A stretch of 64,000 bases of DNA from Rhizobium sp. NLR16a (GTDB taxonomy: Bacteria > Pseudomonadota > Alphaproteobacteria > Rhizobiales > Rhizobiaceae). The stretch covers positions 186,001 to 250,000 of the forward strand of contig NZ_CP072868.1 of NCBI RefSeq assembly GCF_017948245.1, read 5' to 3'. Positions 28,617-38,305 of this stretch are shown piece by piece. Made by a program: the position numbers and the translations under genes. The number at the start of each line of letters is the position of its first letter. Position 1 is the first letter of the stretch. A model generated the notes under the pieces. It was not told the origin of the DNA, did no database searches, and saw only the letters and a list, made by a program, of their open reading frames with translations.

Positions 28617-30203
28617 ATGTTTGAAAACCTCCAGGACCGTCTTGGATCCATTCTGAATGGACTGACAGGCCGTGGCGCGCTTTCGGAAGCCGATGTTTCC
28701 GCAGCGCTGCGCGAGGTTCGCCGTGCGCTGCTGGAAGCCGACGTCGCGCTCGACGTCGTGCGCTCCTTCACCGACCGCGTGCGTGAAAAGGCCGTCGGCG
28801 CCGAGATCCTGAAGTCGATCAAACCCGGCCAGATGGTCGTCAAGATCGTCCATGACGAACTGATCGAGATGCTGGGTGGCGAAGGTGTGGGCATCGATCT
28901 GCATGCGCCGGCCCCCGTCGTGGTCATGATGGTCGGCCTGCAGGGCTCGGGCAAAACGACGACGACCGCCAAGATCGCCAATCGTCTGTCGACGCGCGAC
29001 AAGAAAAAGGTGCTGATGGCATCGCTCGACACGCGCCGTCCCGCCGCGCAAGAGCAGCTTCGCCAGCTCGGCGCCCAGGCCAATATCGACACGTTGCCGA
29101 TCATCGCAGGCCAGTCGCCGACCGATATCGCCGCCCGCGCCGTGCAGGCGGCCAAGCTCGGTGGCCACGACGTCGTCATCCTCGATACCGCCGGCCGCAC
29201 CCATATCGACGAGCCCTTGATGGTCGAAATGGCCGACATCAAGAAAAAGTCGAACCCGCATGAAATCCTGCTGGTCGCCGATAGCCTCACCGGTCAGGAC
29301 GCCGTCAATCTCGCCCGCAACTTCGACGAACGCGTCGGCATCACCGGCCTCGTGCTGACCCGCATGGACGGCGACGGCCGTGGCGGTGCTGCCCTTTCGA
29401 TGCGCGCCGTCACCGGCAAGCCGATCAAGCTGATCGGCGTCGGCGAGAAGATGAGCGAGCTCGAGGAGTTCCATCCCCGCCGCATCGCCGACCGCATCCT
29501 CGGCATGGGCGACATCGTTTCGCTCGTCGAGCGCGCGGCCGAAAACATCGACGCCGAGAAGGCGGCCGCCATGGCCGCCAAGATGGCCAAGGGCAAGTTC
29601 GACCTCGACGATCTCGCCGATCAGCTGCGCCAGATGCAGAAGATGGGCGGCATGGGCGGCATCATGGGCATGATGCCCGGCATGGCCGGCATGAAGGACA
29701 AGATGGCCGCCGCCGGCCTCGACGATAAGCTTTTCGGCCGCCAGATCGCCATCATCCAATCGATGACCAAGGCCGAGCGCGCCAATCCCGACCTGCTCAA
29801 GCATTCGCGCAAGAAGCGCATCGCCGCCGGTTCCGGCACCGATGCCGCCGCCATCAACAAGCTTCTGAAGATGCACCGCCAGATGGCTGATATGATGAAG
29901 ATGATGGGCGGCAAGGGCAAAGGCGGCCTGATGAAGCAGATGATGGGCGGCCTTGCCGGCAAGATGGGGCTTGGCGGCGGCCTGGGTGGCATGGGGGGCG
30001 GCATGCCCGATCTCTCGAATATCGATCCTCGCCAGCTCGAAGCCCTGCAGAAGCAGGCGGAAGCGGCGGGGCTTGGAAAGCCGGGTGGGGGTATGCCCGG
30101 TCTCGGCGGCCTGCCGGGTGGTTTGCCGGGCCTCGGCGGCGCCAAGCTGCCGGGTCTTGGCGGTGGTTTCCCGGGATTGCCCGGCTTGCCGAAGAAGAAG
30201 TGA
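28617..30203 (+). CDS. ffh: signal recognition particle protein Ffh
   Basis: The 528-residue SRP54 GTPase has the N domain at about 1-90 and the G domain with GLQGSGKTT (107-115), DTRRPAA, DTAGR and TRMDGDGRGG. The M domain (about 330-440) is methionine-rich and binds signal sequences and SRP RNA. It ends with an unusual Gly/Met/Pro/Leu repeat tail of about 80 residues that is typical of rhizobia. The ATG at 28617 has AAGGAAG upstream. It heads a run with chorismate mutase, rpsP, rimM, trmD and rplS. Confidence 0.95.
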   Translation: MFENLQDRLGSILNGLTGRGALSEADVSAALREVRRALLEADVALDVVRSFTDRVREKAVGAEILKSIKPGQMVVKIVHDELIEMLGGEGVGIDLHAPAPVVVMMVGLQGSGKTTTTAKIANRLSTRDKKKVLMASLDTRRPAAQEQLRQLGAQANIDTLPIIAGQSPTDIAARAVQAAKLGGHDVVILDTAGRTHIDEPLMVEMADIKKKSNPHEILLVADSLTGQDAVNLARNFDERVGITGLVLTRMDGDGRGGAALSMRAVTGKPIKLIGVGEKMSELEEFHPRRIADRILGMGDIVSLVERAAENIDAEKAAAMAAKMAKGKFDLDDLADQLRQMQKMGGMGGIMGMMPGMAGMKDKMAAAGLDDKLFGRQIAIIQSMTKAERANPDLLKHSRKKRIAAGSGTDAAAINKLLKMHRQMADMMKMMGGKGKGGLMKQMMGGLAGKMGLGGGLGGMGGGMPDLSNIDPRQLEALQKQAEAAGLGKPGGGMPGLGGLPGGLPGLGGAKLPGLGGGFPGLPGLPKKK

Positions 30204-30219
30204 AAGGATCGTTTGCCCC

Positions 30220-30540
30220 ATGATTGATCCAGACGTCAAAGCCCAGCTCGCGAGCTATCGTCAGTCGATCGACAATATCGATGCCGCTCTCGTGCACATG
30301 CTGGCCGAACGCTTCCGCTGCACCAAAGAGGTCGGCGTGCTGAAGGCCAAATACAATCTGCCGCCGGCCGATCCGGCGCGCGAGGAATACCAGATCGAAC
30401 GCCTTCGCCAGCTGGCGAAGGCCGCCAATCTGGATCCGGATTTCGCCGAGAAGTTCCTGAACTTCGTCATCAAGGAAGTCATCCGGCATCATGAGCAGAT
30501 CGCTGCGGATCACGCTGAACAGAGCGCCGCAGCCCGATAA
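30220..30540 (+). CDS. chorismate mutase (AroQ class, stand-alone)
   Basis: The 106-residue all-helical protein has the AroQ pattern: YRQSIDNIDAALVHMLAERFRCTKEVGVLKA gives the helix-1 Arg and Lys residues, and EEYQIERLRQLA follows. It converts chorismate to prephenate for Phe/Tyr synthesis. It sits 16 bases after ffh and before rpsP, the usual alphaproteobacterial order. Confidence 0.88.
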   Translation: MIDPDVKAQLASYRQSIDNIDAALVHMLAERFRCTKEVGVLKAKYNLPPADPAREEYQIERLRQLAKAANLDPDFAEKFLNFVIKEVIRHHEQIAADHAEQSAAAR

Positions 30541-30588
30541 CCCTGCCGCCCTACGAAGCGGTCAAGAACAGCCTAAGGAGTAAAGAAC

Positions 30589-30960
30589 ATGGCCCTGAAA
30601 ATTCGTCTCGCCCGCGGTGGCTCCAAGAAGCGTCCCTATTACCACGTCGTGCTCGCCGATGCGCGCAGCCCGCGTGACGGCCGCTTCCTCGAAAACCTCG
30701 GCTCCTGGAACCCGATGCTTGCCAAGGACGATGAGAAGCGCGTTCAGCTGAACGCCGAGCGCATCAAGCACTGGCTCGACAACGGTGCCCAGCCGACCGA
30801 CCGCGTTCTGCGCTTCCTCGACGAAGCCGGCGTTGCCAAGCGTGAAGCCAAGAACAACCCCGTCAAGGCGAAGCCGGGCAAGCGCGCCCAGGAACGTGCC
30901 GCCGAAAAGGCTCAGAAGGCCGCCGACGCCGCCGCTGCTGCCGCCGACGCTGCGGAATAA
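30589..30960 (+). CDS. rpsP: 30S ribosomal protein S16
   Basis: The 123-residue protein has the S16 core [39 protein letters not shown] (about 3-45), followed by an Ala/Lys-rich C-terminal tail that is common in rhizobia. AAGGAG lies upstream of the ATG. Confidence 0.96.
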   Translation: MALKIRLARGGSKKRPYYHVVLADARSPRDGRFLENLGSWNPMLAKDDEKRVQLNAERIKHWLDNGAQPTDRVLRFLDEAGVAKREAKNNPVKAKPGKRAQERAAEKAQKAADAAAAAADAAE

Positions 30961-30980
30961 TCGCAACCTTCCTTTCTTAG

Positions 30981-31016
30981 ACGGGCGGCATGGCGACATG
31001 CCGCCCGTTTTCGTTT
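30981..31016 (+). terminator. Rho-independent terminator between rpsP and rimM
   Basis: A perfect 12-bp stem ACGGGCGGCATG/CATGCCGCCCGT with a GCGA loop is followed by TTTCGTTT. It would separate rpsP from rimM-trmD or reduce read-through. Confidence 0.85.
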
Positions 31017-31075
31017 CCAATCGCCCGCACTTCGTTTATGAGAAACCTGTCTTTCGGCTTCACATGAAGGAACCC

Positions 31076-31642
31076 ATGACAAAGCTTGAAAACCCGGTTT
31101 TGATGGCGACGATCGGTGGCGCGCAGGGCCTCAGGGGCGAGGTGCGCGCCAAGGCCTATACGGCCGATCCGACCGCGCTCGGCGATTACGGCCTTCTGCA
31201 CAGCATGGACGGACGCAGCTTCGAAATCCTCGAGATCCGCGAGATGAAGAACGTCGTCGTCGTCCGCTTCCGTGGCATCAACGACCGCAACGCCGCCGAA
31301 GCGCTGAACGGACTTGAACTCTATATCGAGCGAGACAACCTGCCGGACGAGGAGCTCGAGGACGACGAATTTTACTATGCCGATCTCGAAGGGCTCGAAG
31401 CGCTTGATGACAAGGGCGTCAGCTACGGAACGGTCTCCGGCGTCTTCGATTTCGGCGCCGGCGATCTCCTGGAGCTCAAGGGCCCGGGCAAGCGCCCGGT
31501 TCTCATTCCCTTCTCGGAAGCCTCCGTACTGGAAATCGATCTCGAAGCCGGTACGCTGCTGATCGACCCGCTGGCGGCGGGACTGGTCGACGAACCCGAG
31601 CTTTCGCAGTTCACCGCCGGCAAGCCGAAAAAGAAGAAATAA
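31076..31642 (+). CDS. rimM: 16S rRNA processing protein RimM
   Basis: The 188-residue maturation factor of the 30S head has an N-terminal RimM domain with [19 protein letters not shown] and a C-terminal PRC-barrel with [15 protein letters not shown] and [11 protein letters not shown]. The ATG at 31076 has AAGGA five bases upstream; an ATG at 31064 is less likely. The stop shares one base with the trmD start. Confidence 0.92.
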   Translation: MTKLENPVLMATIGGAQGLRGEVRAKAYTADPTALGDYGLLHSMDGRSFEILEIREMKNVVVVRFRGINDRNAAEALNGLELYIERDNLPDEELEDDEFYYADLEGLEALDDKGVSYGTVSGVFDFGAGDLLELKGPGKRPVLIPFSEASVLEIDLEAGTLLIDPLAAGLVDEPELSQFTAGKPKKKK

Positions 31643-32343
31643 TGGCTTTCCGGGCACGCGTACTGACACTTTATCCGGAAATGTTTCCGGGACATCTTGG
31701 CTTCTCGCTTGCCGGCAAGGCGATGGAGCGGGGGCAATGGTCGCTGGATCTGGTGCAGATCCGCGATTTCGCCACCGACAGACACCGCACCGTCGACGAC
31801 ACCCCGGCCGGCGGCGGCGCCGGCATGGTGCTGAAGGCTGACGTTCTCGCCCGCGCGATCGACAGTGCCGGTGAAAATGATCCCCGGCCGCGCCTGCTGA
31901 TGAGCCCGCGCGGCCGGCCGCTGACGCAGCAGCGCGTGCGTGAGCTTGCGACGGGTGACGGCGTCATCATCGTCTGCGGTCGCTTCGAGGGCGTCGACCA
32001 ACGGGTGATCGAGGCGCGCGGACTGGAAGAGGTCTCGATCGGCGATTACGTGCTGTCGGGCGGCGAGCCGGCGGCGCTGATCCTGCTTGATGCGATCATC
32101 CGCATCCTGCCCGGCGTCATGGGCAACGATCTTTCCGGCTTGCACGAAAGCTTCGAGGGCGGGCTGCTGGAACATCCCCATTATACCCGGCCACAAGAGT
32201 GGGAAGGCCGGGAAATTCCCTCCGTCTTGACCTCCGGCAACCACGGTGCCATCGAGAAGTGGCGCCACCAGGAAGCGGTGCGGCTGACGCGGGAACGGCG
32301 GCCGGACCTGCTCGATCGCGCTAAAACCGAGAAAAACGGCTGA
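31642..32343 (+). CDS. trmD: tRNA (guanine-N1-)-methyltransferase
   Basis: The 233-residue SPOUT methyltransferase makes m1G37, which prevents frameshifting. The trefoil-knot SAM motifs [13 protein letters not shown] and [19 protein letters not shown] are present, as is [16 protein letters not shown] near the N terminus. It overlaps rimM by one base. Confidence 0.95.
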   Translation: MAFRARVLTLYPEMFPGHLGFSLAGKAMERGQWSLDLVQIRDFATDRHRTVDDTPAGGGAGMVLKADVLARAIDSAGENDPRPRLLMSPRGRPLTQQRVRELATGDGVIIVCGRFEGVDQRVIEARGLEEVSIGDYVLSGGEPAALILLDAIIRILPGVMGNDLSGLHESFEGGLLEHPHYTRPQEWEGREIPSVLTSGNHGAIEKWRHQEAVRLTRERRPDLLDRAKTEKNG

Positions 32344-32553
32344 TTTCGCCGTCCTTTTCACAAAAATGTCGTGTGAGGGATGACAAGCCCCGGCCTTTCG
32401 TGTAATGGCGCACGCGGAAATGGGGTTAGCCCCGTCTGCCAGCAAACAAAGAATGGCGAATCCGCTCCCGTCCGCAAGGGCAAACTCCGGAGGCATCGAC
32501 CGAAGGACAGTGTGAGCGCTCTGGCTGTTTCAGAAGAACCAAAGGTTGAGACG

Positions 32554-33096
32554 ATGAACATCATCCAGCAGCTCGAGGCCGAACAGGCCGCCAAGATCGA
32601 AGCCAAGCGCACCCTCCCCGAATTCTCCCCGGGCGACACCGTCCGCGTCAACGTCAAGGTCACGGAAGGCAACCGTACCCGCGTCCAGGCCTATGAAGGC
32701 GTTTGCATCGCCCGCTCCGGCGGCGGCCTGCAGGAAAACTTCACGGTTCGCAAGATCTCCTACGGCGAAGGCGTCGAGCGCGTATTCCCGGTCTACTCGC
32801 CGATGATCGAAAGCGTCGACGTCGTTCGCCGCGGTAAGGTCCGTCGCGCCAAGCTCTATTACCTCCGCGACCGTCGCGGCAAGTCGGCTCGTATCGTTGA
32901 AGACACCGGCGTTCGCGCCCGCAAGCTCAACGACGCCGAGCGCGCTGCTGTCGCCGAGGAAAAAGCCCGTATCGAAGCCGAGAAGGTTGCAGCCGCCCAG
33001 GCACTCGCCGCCGAAAAGGCAGCAGCAGAAGCTGCGGAAGCCAAGGCCGCTGCCGAAGCAGCTGCTGCGGCCGAAGCCGAGAAGGCCGCAGAATAA
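32554..33096 (+). CDS. rplS: 50S ribosomal protein L19
   Basis: The 180-residue protein has the L19 core [31 protein letters not shown] and [20 protein letters not shown] up to about residue 120. A charged Ala/Glu/Lys-rich tail follows, longer than in E. coli but usual in rhizobia. The 210 bases before it contain a small GGGG-TTAG-CCCC hairpin (about 32419-32430), which may be part of its leader. Confidence 0.95.
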   Translation: MNIIQQLEAEQAAKIEAKRTLPEFSPGDTVRVNVKVTEGNRTRVQAYEGVCIARSGGGLQENFTVRKISYGEGVERVFPVYSPMIESVDVVRRGKVRRAKLYYLRDRRGKSARIVEDTGVRARKLNDAERAAVAEEKARIEAEKVAAAQALAAEKAAAEAAEAKAAAEAAAAAEAEKAAE

Positions 33097-33121
33097 GATC
33101 TGCGCAAAATTCTGTTTCTGG

Positions 33122-33155
33122 AAAGGCGGTCTTCGGATCGCCTTTTCTATTTTTT
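33122..33155 (+). terminator. Rho-independent terminator after rplS
   Basis: A 10-bp stem AAAGGCGGTC/GATCGCCTTT with one G-T pair and a TTCG tetraloop is followed by TCTATTTTTT. It ends the ribosomal/tRNA-modification operon. Confidence 0.88.
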
Positions 33156-33233
33156 GCGCTTGCGCATGACCGGCGGCCTTGCCTTCGGCAGGTCATCCGT
33201 GACAATTTTGCTGTTCAATTTTGGAGCCGTTCT

Positions 33234-34031
33234 ATGCTGTTTCGTCGCACCGTTCTCGCAAGCTTCGCCGCCCTTGTGCTTGCACCTATAGCCGCATCGG
33301 CCGCCGAGCTGCCGGATCTCGGCGGCAAGAGCGTCATCGTCGTCACCGAGAATGCCTATCCGCCGCTGCAGTTCGTCGATCCGAAATCCGGCAAGGCGAT
33401 CGGCTGGGAATATGATGCGATGAACGAGATCGCCAAGCGGCTGAACTTCAAGGTCGAATATCAGAACACCAGCTGGGACGCGATGATCCAGGCGGTTTCC
33501 GACGGCCAGTACAACATCGGCATGACCGGCATCACCATCAAGGACGACCGTAAGCAGAAGGTCGACTTCTCCGATCCCTATATGCGCTCGCAGCAATTCA
33601 TGCTGGTACGCGGTGATGAGAAGCGCTTCGCCGACGCCAAGTCCTTCGGTGAATTCAAGGACGGCCTGATCGGCGCTCAGCCCGGCACCTCGCCTTTCTA
33701 CACCGCCGTCTATGAGATCCTCGACGGCAACGAACAGAACCCGCGCATCAAGCTATTCGAAACCTTCGGTGCAACCGTGCAGGCCCTGAAGACCGGCGAC
33801 GTCGATCTCGTCCTCACCGACAGCGTCGCCGCCAAGGGTTATGTCGATTCCTCGAACGGCGCCCTGAAGGTGGTTGGCGAACCGCTCGGCACCGAGGATT
33901 TCGGCTTCATCTTCCCGAAGGGCTCTGATCTCGTCGCCCCTGTCAATGCCGCCATCGCAGCGCTGAAAGCTGACGGCACCTTCGAGGCGCTGAACAAGAA
34001 GTGGTTCCTCGACTACAAAATGGGCGAATAA
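33234..34031 (+). CDS. amino acid ABC transporter substrate-binding protein (family 3)
   Basis: The 265-residue periplasmic protein has a signal peptide (about 1-23, AASA-AEL) and the family-3 motif GWEYDAMNEIAKRLNFKVEYQNTSWDAMI near 55-85. Two lobes follow. Ligands of this family are polar or basic amino acids; the exact one is not readable. A permease gene follows after 11 bases. Confidence 0.88.
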   Translation: MLFRRTVLASFAALVLAPIAASAAELPDLGGKSVIVVTENAYPPLQFVDPKSGKAIGWEYDAMNEIAKRLNFKVEYQNTSWDAMIQAVSDGQYNIGMTGITIKDDRKQKVDFSDPYMRSQQFMLVRGDEKRFADAKSFGEFKDGLIGAQPGTSPFYTAVYEILDGNEQNPRIKLFETFGATVQALKTGDVDLVLTDSVAAKGYVDSSNGALKVVGEPLGTEDFGFIFPKGSDLVAPVNAAIAALKADGTFEALNKKWFLDYKMGE

Positions 34032-34042
34032 TCCCCCGAGCA

Positions 34043-34861
34043 ATGGCGCCACAACCATACCCGCGACAGGAGAAGGAAGACCGCCCTTGGTGGCTGGCCC
34101 TCCTTATCCTGATCGGCATCGTCCTCGCAGTCGTCATCGTCACCAACGATATTTATGCGCAGGTCTTCCAGACCGTGGTCAATGGCGCAGGCATTACCGT
34201 GTTCGTGACACTGGTCGCCTTCATGCTGGCGACAGTGCTTGGTCTCGGTATCTCGCTGCTTGGCCTGTCCGACAGCATCGTGCTGCGTCAGGTCGCCCGT
34301 TTCTACATCGAGATCATCCGCGGCATCCCGATCCTGGTGCTGCTCTTCTACATCGCCTTCGTCGGCGCACCCGGTTTCGTCGCGGCCTATAACTTCATGA
34401 CCACACCCCTGGTGAAATCAGGCGTTACGGAACCGATTCTGGTGCGCGACCTGTCGCTGATGTGGCGCGCCATCATTGCGTTGATGATCGGCTATTCCTC
34501 CTTCATTGCCGAGATCTTCCGCGCCGGTTTCCAGTCCGTCGATATCGGTCAGATCGAGGCGGCTAAGTCGCTCGGCCTGTCGCGCTACCGCCGATTCCGG
34601 CTCGTTGTGTTCCCGCAGGCGATCCGGGTCATCCTCCCGCCGCTCTCCAACGATTTCGTCTCGATGGTGAAGGATTCGTCCCTCGTTTCGGTGCTCGGCG
34701 TGGCCGACATCACGCAGATGGGCAAGGTCTACGCCTCCGGCTCCTTCCGCTTCTTCGAGACCTACTCGATCGTCACCTATATCTACCTGATCCTGACGAT
34801 CGGCCTGTCGCTTTTCCTGCGGCGGGTCGAGAAGAAGATGAAGCAGATGCCGCGGCGCTAG
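34043..34861 (+). CDS. amino acid ABC transporter permease (HisM/GlnP family)
   Basis: The 272-residue membrane protein has the binding-protein-dependent permease domain. The ATPase-docking EAA loop is at about 190: EAAKSLGLSRYRRFRLVVFPQAIR. No ATP-binding gene follows, so the transporter must borrow an ATPase encoded elsewhere. Confidence 0.88.
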   Translation: MAPQPYPRQEKEDRPWWLALLILIGIVLAVVIVTNDIYAQVFQTVVNGAGITVFVTLVAFMLATVLGLGISLLGLSDSIVLRQVARFYIEIIRGIPILVLLFYIAFVGAPGFVAAYNFMTTPLVKSGVTEPILVRDLSLMWRAIIALMIGYSSFIAEIFRAGFQSVDIGQIEAAKSLGLSRYRRFRLVVFPQAIRVILPPLSNDFVSMVKDSSLVSVLGVADITQMGKVYASGSFRFFETYSIVTYIYLILTIGLSLFLRRVEKKMKQMPRR

Positions 34862-34911
34862 AGCACTTTGCCTCCATGCGGACGCGCCAAGGATGCGCTT
34901 CACGATTCGAA

Positions 34912-34940
34912 TTGCCGTTTCGATCAAAAATCGCTATATC
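34912..34940 (+). promoter_or_regulatory. predicted promoter upstream of leuC
   Basis: TTGCCG (34912-34917), 17 bases, TATATC (34935-34940). Transcription would begin near 34947, almost at the ATG of a 38-codon frame (34949-35065, MESKFSCIGAHIF...). That frame ends just before a terminator-like hairpin. Confidence 0.4.
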
Positions 34941-35077
34941 CAGCGCCATGGAATCCAAGTTCAGTTGCATTGGCGCGCATATTTTCGTGCTGCAGGATCA
35001 TTATCGCCTGCCGGCGCGATTCTTCGCATGCGTCTCCGGTGCGCTCAACAGCCGACTTCGTTGATCGAATGACGGCC

Positions 35078-35100
35078 AGCGGAGCCTGATCCGCTTTTTC
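35078..35100 (+). promoter_or_regulatory. terminator-like hairpin in the leuC leader
   Basis: AGCGGA/TCCGCT with a 6-base loop is followed by TTTTCC. It lies 37 bases before the leuC start and after the predicted promoter, a position suited to attenuation. The stem is short, so the assignment is tentative. Confidence 0.4.
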
Positions 35101-35136
35101 CGATTTTCCAAAGCTTCCAAAAACGGACTTACCGCC

Positions 35137-36546
35137 ATGAGCGCACCGCGTACCCTCTACGACAAGATCTGGGACGACCACCTGGTCGACGAGCAGGCAG
35201 ACGGCACCTGTCTTCTCTACATCGACCGCCATCTGGTCCATGAAGTCACCTCGCCGCAGGCTTTCGAAGGCCTGCGCATGTCCGGCCGCAAGGTTCGCGC
35301 CCCGGAAAAGACGCTCGCCGTTGTCGACCACAACGTTCCCACCTCGGCCGACCGCCATCTCGGCATCAAGAACGAGGAAAGCCGCATCCAGGTCGAGCAG
35401 CTCGCCAAGAACGCCGCCGAGTTCGACGTCGAATATTATTCCGAGAACGATAAGCGCCAGGGCATCGTCCACATCATCGGGCCGGAACAGGGCTTCACCC
35501 TGCCGGGCATGACGATCGTCTGCGGCGACAGCCACACCTCCACCCATGGCGCCTTCGGCTCGCTCGCCCACGGCATCGGCACGTCCGAGGTCGAGCACGT
35601 TCTCGCCACCCAGACGCTGATCCAGAAGAAGGCCAAGAACATGCTGGTGCAGGTCGACGGCCAGCTGCCGGCAGGCGTCACCGCCAAGGATATCGTTCTG
35701 GCCATCATCGGCGAGATCGGCACCGCTGGCGGCACCGGCTACGTCATCGAATATGCCGGCGAAGCGATCCGTTCGCTGTCGATGGAAGGCCGCATGACGA
35801 TCTGCAACATGTCGATCGAAGGCGGCGCCCGCGCCGGCCTCATTGCCCCTGACGAAATCACCTTCGAATATATCAAGGGCAAGCCGCGCGCGCCGAAGGG
35901 CGAAGCGCTGGAACAGGCGATCGCCTATTGGAAGACGCTGAAATCAGACGAAGGCGCTCATTTCGACCGAATCGTCAAGCTGAACGCCGCCGAACTGCCG
36001 CCGATCGTCTCCTGGGGTTCTTCTCCTGAGGATGTCGTCTCCGTCCAGGGCATCGTGCCGAACCCGGATGAAATCCAGGACGAAACCAAGCGTGCCTCCA
36101 AGTGGCGTGCGCTTGACTATATGGGCCTGAAGCCGGGCACGAAGATGACCGACATCGCTGTCGATCGCGTCTTCATCGGCTCGTGCACCAACGGCCGCAT
36201 CGAAGACCTGCGCGCCGCTGCCAAGGTCGTCGAGGGCAAGACCGTCGCCTCGACCGTCAACGCGATGATCGTTCCGGGCTCCGGCCTCGTCAAGGAACAG
36301 GCGGAAGCCGAAGGCCTCGACAAGATCTTCAAGGCCGCCGGCTTTGACTGGCGCGAGCCGGGCTGCTCCATGTGCCTTGCCATGAACGACGACCGGCTGA
36401 AGCCGGGCGAGCGTTGCGCCTCGACGTCGAACCGCAATTTCGAAGGCCGTCAGGGCTTCAAGGGCCGCACGCATCTCGTCTCGCCGGCCATGGCAGCCGC
36501 CGCCGCGATCGCCGGGCACTTCGTCGATATCCGCGAATGGAACTGA
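35137..36546 (+). CDS. leuC: 3-isopropylmalate dehydratase large subunit
   Basis: The 469-residue aconitase-family enzyme works with LeuD to isomerise 2-isopropylmalate to 3-isopropylmalate in leucine synthesis. Cluster cysteines are visible in GSCTNGR and [11 protein letters not shown]. The substrate-loop [13 protein letters not shown] is also present. leuD is not adjacent, which is usual in rhizobia. Confidence 0.95.
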   Translation: MSAPRTLYDKIWDDHLVDEQADGTCLLYIDRHLVHEVTSPQAFEGLRMSGRKVRAPEKTLAVVDHNVPTSADRHLGIKNEESRIQVEQLAKNAAEFDVEYYSENDKRQGIVHIIGPEQGFTLPGMTIVCGDSHTSTHGAFGSLAHGIGTSEVEHVLATQTLIQKKAKNMLVQVDGQLPAGVTAKDIVLAIIGEIGTAGGTGYVIEYAGEAIRSLSMEGRMTICNMSIEGGARAGLIAPDEITFEYIKGKPRAPKGEALEQAIAYWKTLKSDEGAHFDRIVKLNAAELPPIVSWGSSPEDVVSVQGIVPNPDEIQDETKRASKWRALDYMGLKPGTKMTDIAVDRVFIGSCTNGRIEDLRAAAKVVEGKTVASTVNAMIVPGSGLVKEQAEAEGLDKIFKAAGFDWREPGCSMCLAMNDDRLKPGERCASTSNRNFEGRQGFKGRTHLVSPAMAAAAAIAGHFVDIREWN

Positions 36547-36569
36547 CCCGCCGGGCGGAATGAAAGATA

Positions 36570-36610
36570 AAGCCGCCCGGTGCGTCTCAGCGCATCGGGC
36601 GGCTTCTTAT
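36570..36610 (+). terminator. Rho-independent terminator after leuC
   Basis: A 15-bp stem with outer arms AAGCCGCCCG/CGGGCGGCTT and inner GTGCG/CGCAT is followed by CTTATAT. It lies 24 bases after the stop. Confidence 0.82.
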
Positions 36611-36653
36611 ATGGCGCTGTCGGCAGCCGATCGACGGTATTCAGCAACGGCGA

Positions 36654-37484
36654 TCAGAAAGCCGCTGTCATCGGATCCGGCCCCATGCGGGCGCCGGCGC
36701 TGTCGAGTTTGGCGATCGCCGCCATGTCGTCGGCATCGAGCTTGAAATCGAACACCTGGAAGTTTTCTTCGATGCGCGACGGCGTCACCGATTTCGGGAT
36801 GACGACGAGACCGGTATCGATATGCCAGCGGATGATGACCTGGGCCGGCGTCTTCCCATGCTTGTTGGCGATCTCGCCGATGACCTTGTTCGAGATGAAT
36901 TTGCCTTGGCCGAGCGGGCTCCAGGATTCGGTGGCGATATTCAGTTTCTTGTGAGCCTCCTGCGCCGCCTTCTGCTGGAAGTCGGGGTGCAGCTCGATCT
37001 GATTGATGACCGGAACGACGCCGGTCTCGCCGATGATGCGCTCGAGATGTTCGGGATAGAAATTCGACACGCCGATCGAGCGGGCGCGGCCCTCTTCGCG
37101 GATGCGCACGAATGCCTTCCAGGTCTCGGTGTAGAGGCCGCGATGCGGCGACGGCCAGTGAATGAGATAGAGGTCGACATAGTCGGAGCCAAGTTTCTTG
37201 AGACTGCCGTCGAAGGCCCGCAACGCATTGTCGTAGCCCTGGTCGGTATTCCTGAGCTTGGTGGTGACGAAGATATCCTTGCGGTCGAGGCCCGACGAGC
37301 GGATACCTTCGCCCACACCCTCTTCATTATCGTAACCCGAAGCCGTATCGATATGCCGATAGCCTGCGGCAATGGCAGTGCGTACCGTCGGCGCGGCAAT
37401 CTCCTGCGGCGTCTGCCACACGCCGAGACCGACCTGGGGAATGGAATGTCCGTCATGGAAAGTGATGATGGGTTGAGCGGTCAC
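36654..37484 (-). CDS. aldo/keto reductase (2,5-diketogluconate reductase type)
   Basis: The 276-residue NADPH-dependent reductase has the AKR tetrad context: DTASGYDNEEGVG (Asp, Tyr), TTKL (Lys) and DLYLIHWP (His). The coenzyme-binding IPKSVTPSRIEENFQVFDF lies near the C terminus. The start is GTG at 37484 (VTAQPIITFHDG) with GGAG upstream. Physiological substrate unknown. Confidence 0.88.
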   Translation of the reverse strand: MTAQPIITFHDGHSIPQVGLGVWQTPQEIAAPTVRTAIAAGYRHIDTASGYDNEEGVGEGIRSSGLDRKDIFVTTKLRNTDQGYDNALRAFDGSLKKLGSDYVDLYLIHWPSPHRGLYTETWKAFVRIREEGRARSIGVSNFYPEHLERIIGETGVVPVINQIELHPDFQQKAAQEAHKKLNIATESWSPLGQGKFISNKVIGEIANKHGKTPAQVIIRWHIDTGLVVIPKSVTPSRIEENFQVFDFKLDADDMAAIAKLDSAGARMGPDPMTAAF

Positions 37485-37615
37485 AATATATCTCCGCGAG
37501 TTTGAAGAATTGGACGAGGCATGGATTGCGCCCGCACCTGCGGACGTCCCGGAACGCATTTCAGCCGGAGCGTCCGGTCACCGGAACCATATAGGTGGCG
37601 GCAGCTTGAAGACAA

Positions 37616-38137
37616 TCAGAGGACCCGGACAATCGTTCCCTTTCGAAGGTGGGGCAGAAGGCGGCGCATGTCACGCAGGCTTACGGCCACGCAGCCGGCC
37701 GTCGGCTCGTAGCCCGGCCTGATGAGATGGAAGAAGATCGCCGAACCGCGATGGCGCGCCCGCGAGGAAATGTTCCAGTCCATGACAAGGCAGATATCGT
37801 AGAGACCGTCGCTGCGCCGCATCTCCTCATGACTTGCCCCGAATGGCGCCCGCACGAGGCGGTTGTAGTTGGCGTTGCCGGGCTGGTCGCACCAGAGCAT
37901 GTCTGCGCGGATGCGGCGAATGGGAAGCGAGGTGATGAGTTGACCGTTTTGTTCACCGCGCCGGAAACCGGAAATCAGCCGCATCGCCGCGATTGGCGTG
38001 GCGCCGTCGCCCTCGCGTTTCAGGATGGTACGGCCCGATCGGCCGATTGCGGCAGGGACGGTGATTGCGCCGAACCGAACGATGGCGCGGCTCTTCTTCC
38101 CTGGAGCGGGCCGCACCATGACCGTTGATGGCCGCAT
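37616..38137 (-). CDS. L,D-transpeptidase catalytic domain (YkuD) protein
   Basis: The 173-residue protein shows the YkuD pattern: AIFFHLIRP with His, then PTAGCVAVSLRDMRRLL with the nucleophilic Cys near 151. Such enzymes make 3-3 peptidoglycan cross-links or attach proteins to the wall. The start at 38137 (MRPSTVMVRPAPGKK) has AAGGCGGAG upstream. No clear signal peptide is seen, so export is uncertain; single-domain rhizobial homologues often look like this. Confidence 0.78.
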   Translation of the reverse strand: MRPSTVMVRPAPGKKSRAIVRFGAITVPAAIGRSGRTILKREGDGATPIAAMRLISGFRRGEQNGQLITSLPIRRIRADMLWCDQPGNANYNRLVRAPFGASHEEMRRSDGLYDICLVMDWNISSRARHRGSAIFFHLIRPGYEPTAGCVAVSLRDMRRLLPHLRKGTIVRVL

Positions 38138-38305
38138 GCCCCGGCTCCGCCTTGCTTTTTCCATTTTTCTCGCATGTCTTGCATTGCCTGGTGCCTTGAT
38201 TGAAATCATATGAAAAGCTGCGCGGCAACAGCCCCGCCGGCCGATCCTTGCCAAAGCTGCAATTTGGCGTAGGACTAGGGGACTTAACTTTGAGGATGCA
38301 ACGGC

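Noticed and set aside
34859-34911. Another mosaic repeat after the amino acid permease
   Set aside because: Only the first bases (TAGAGCA) match; the inner blocks and second arm are missing.
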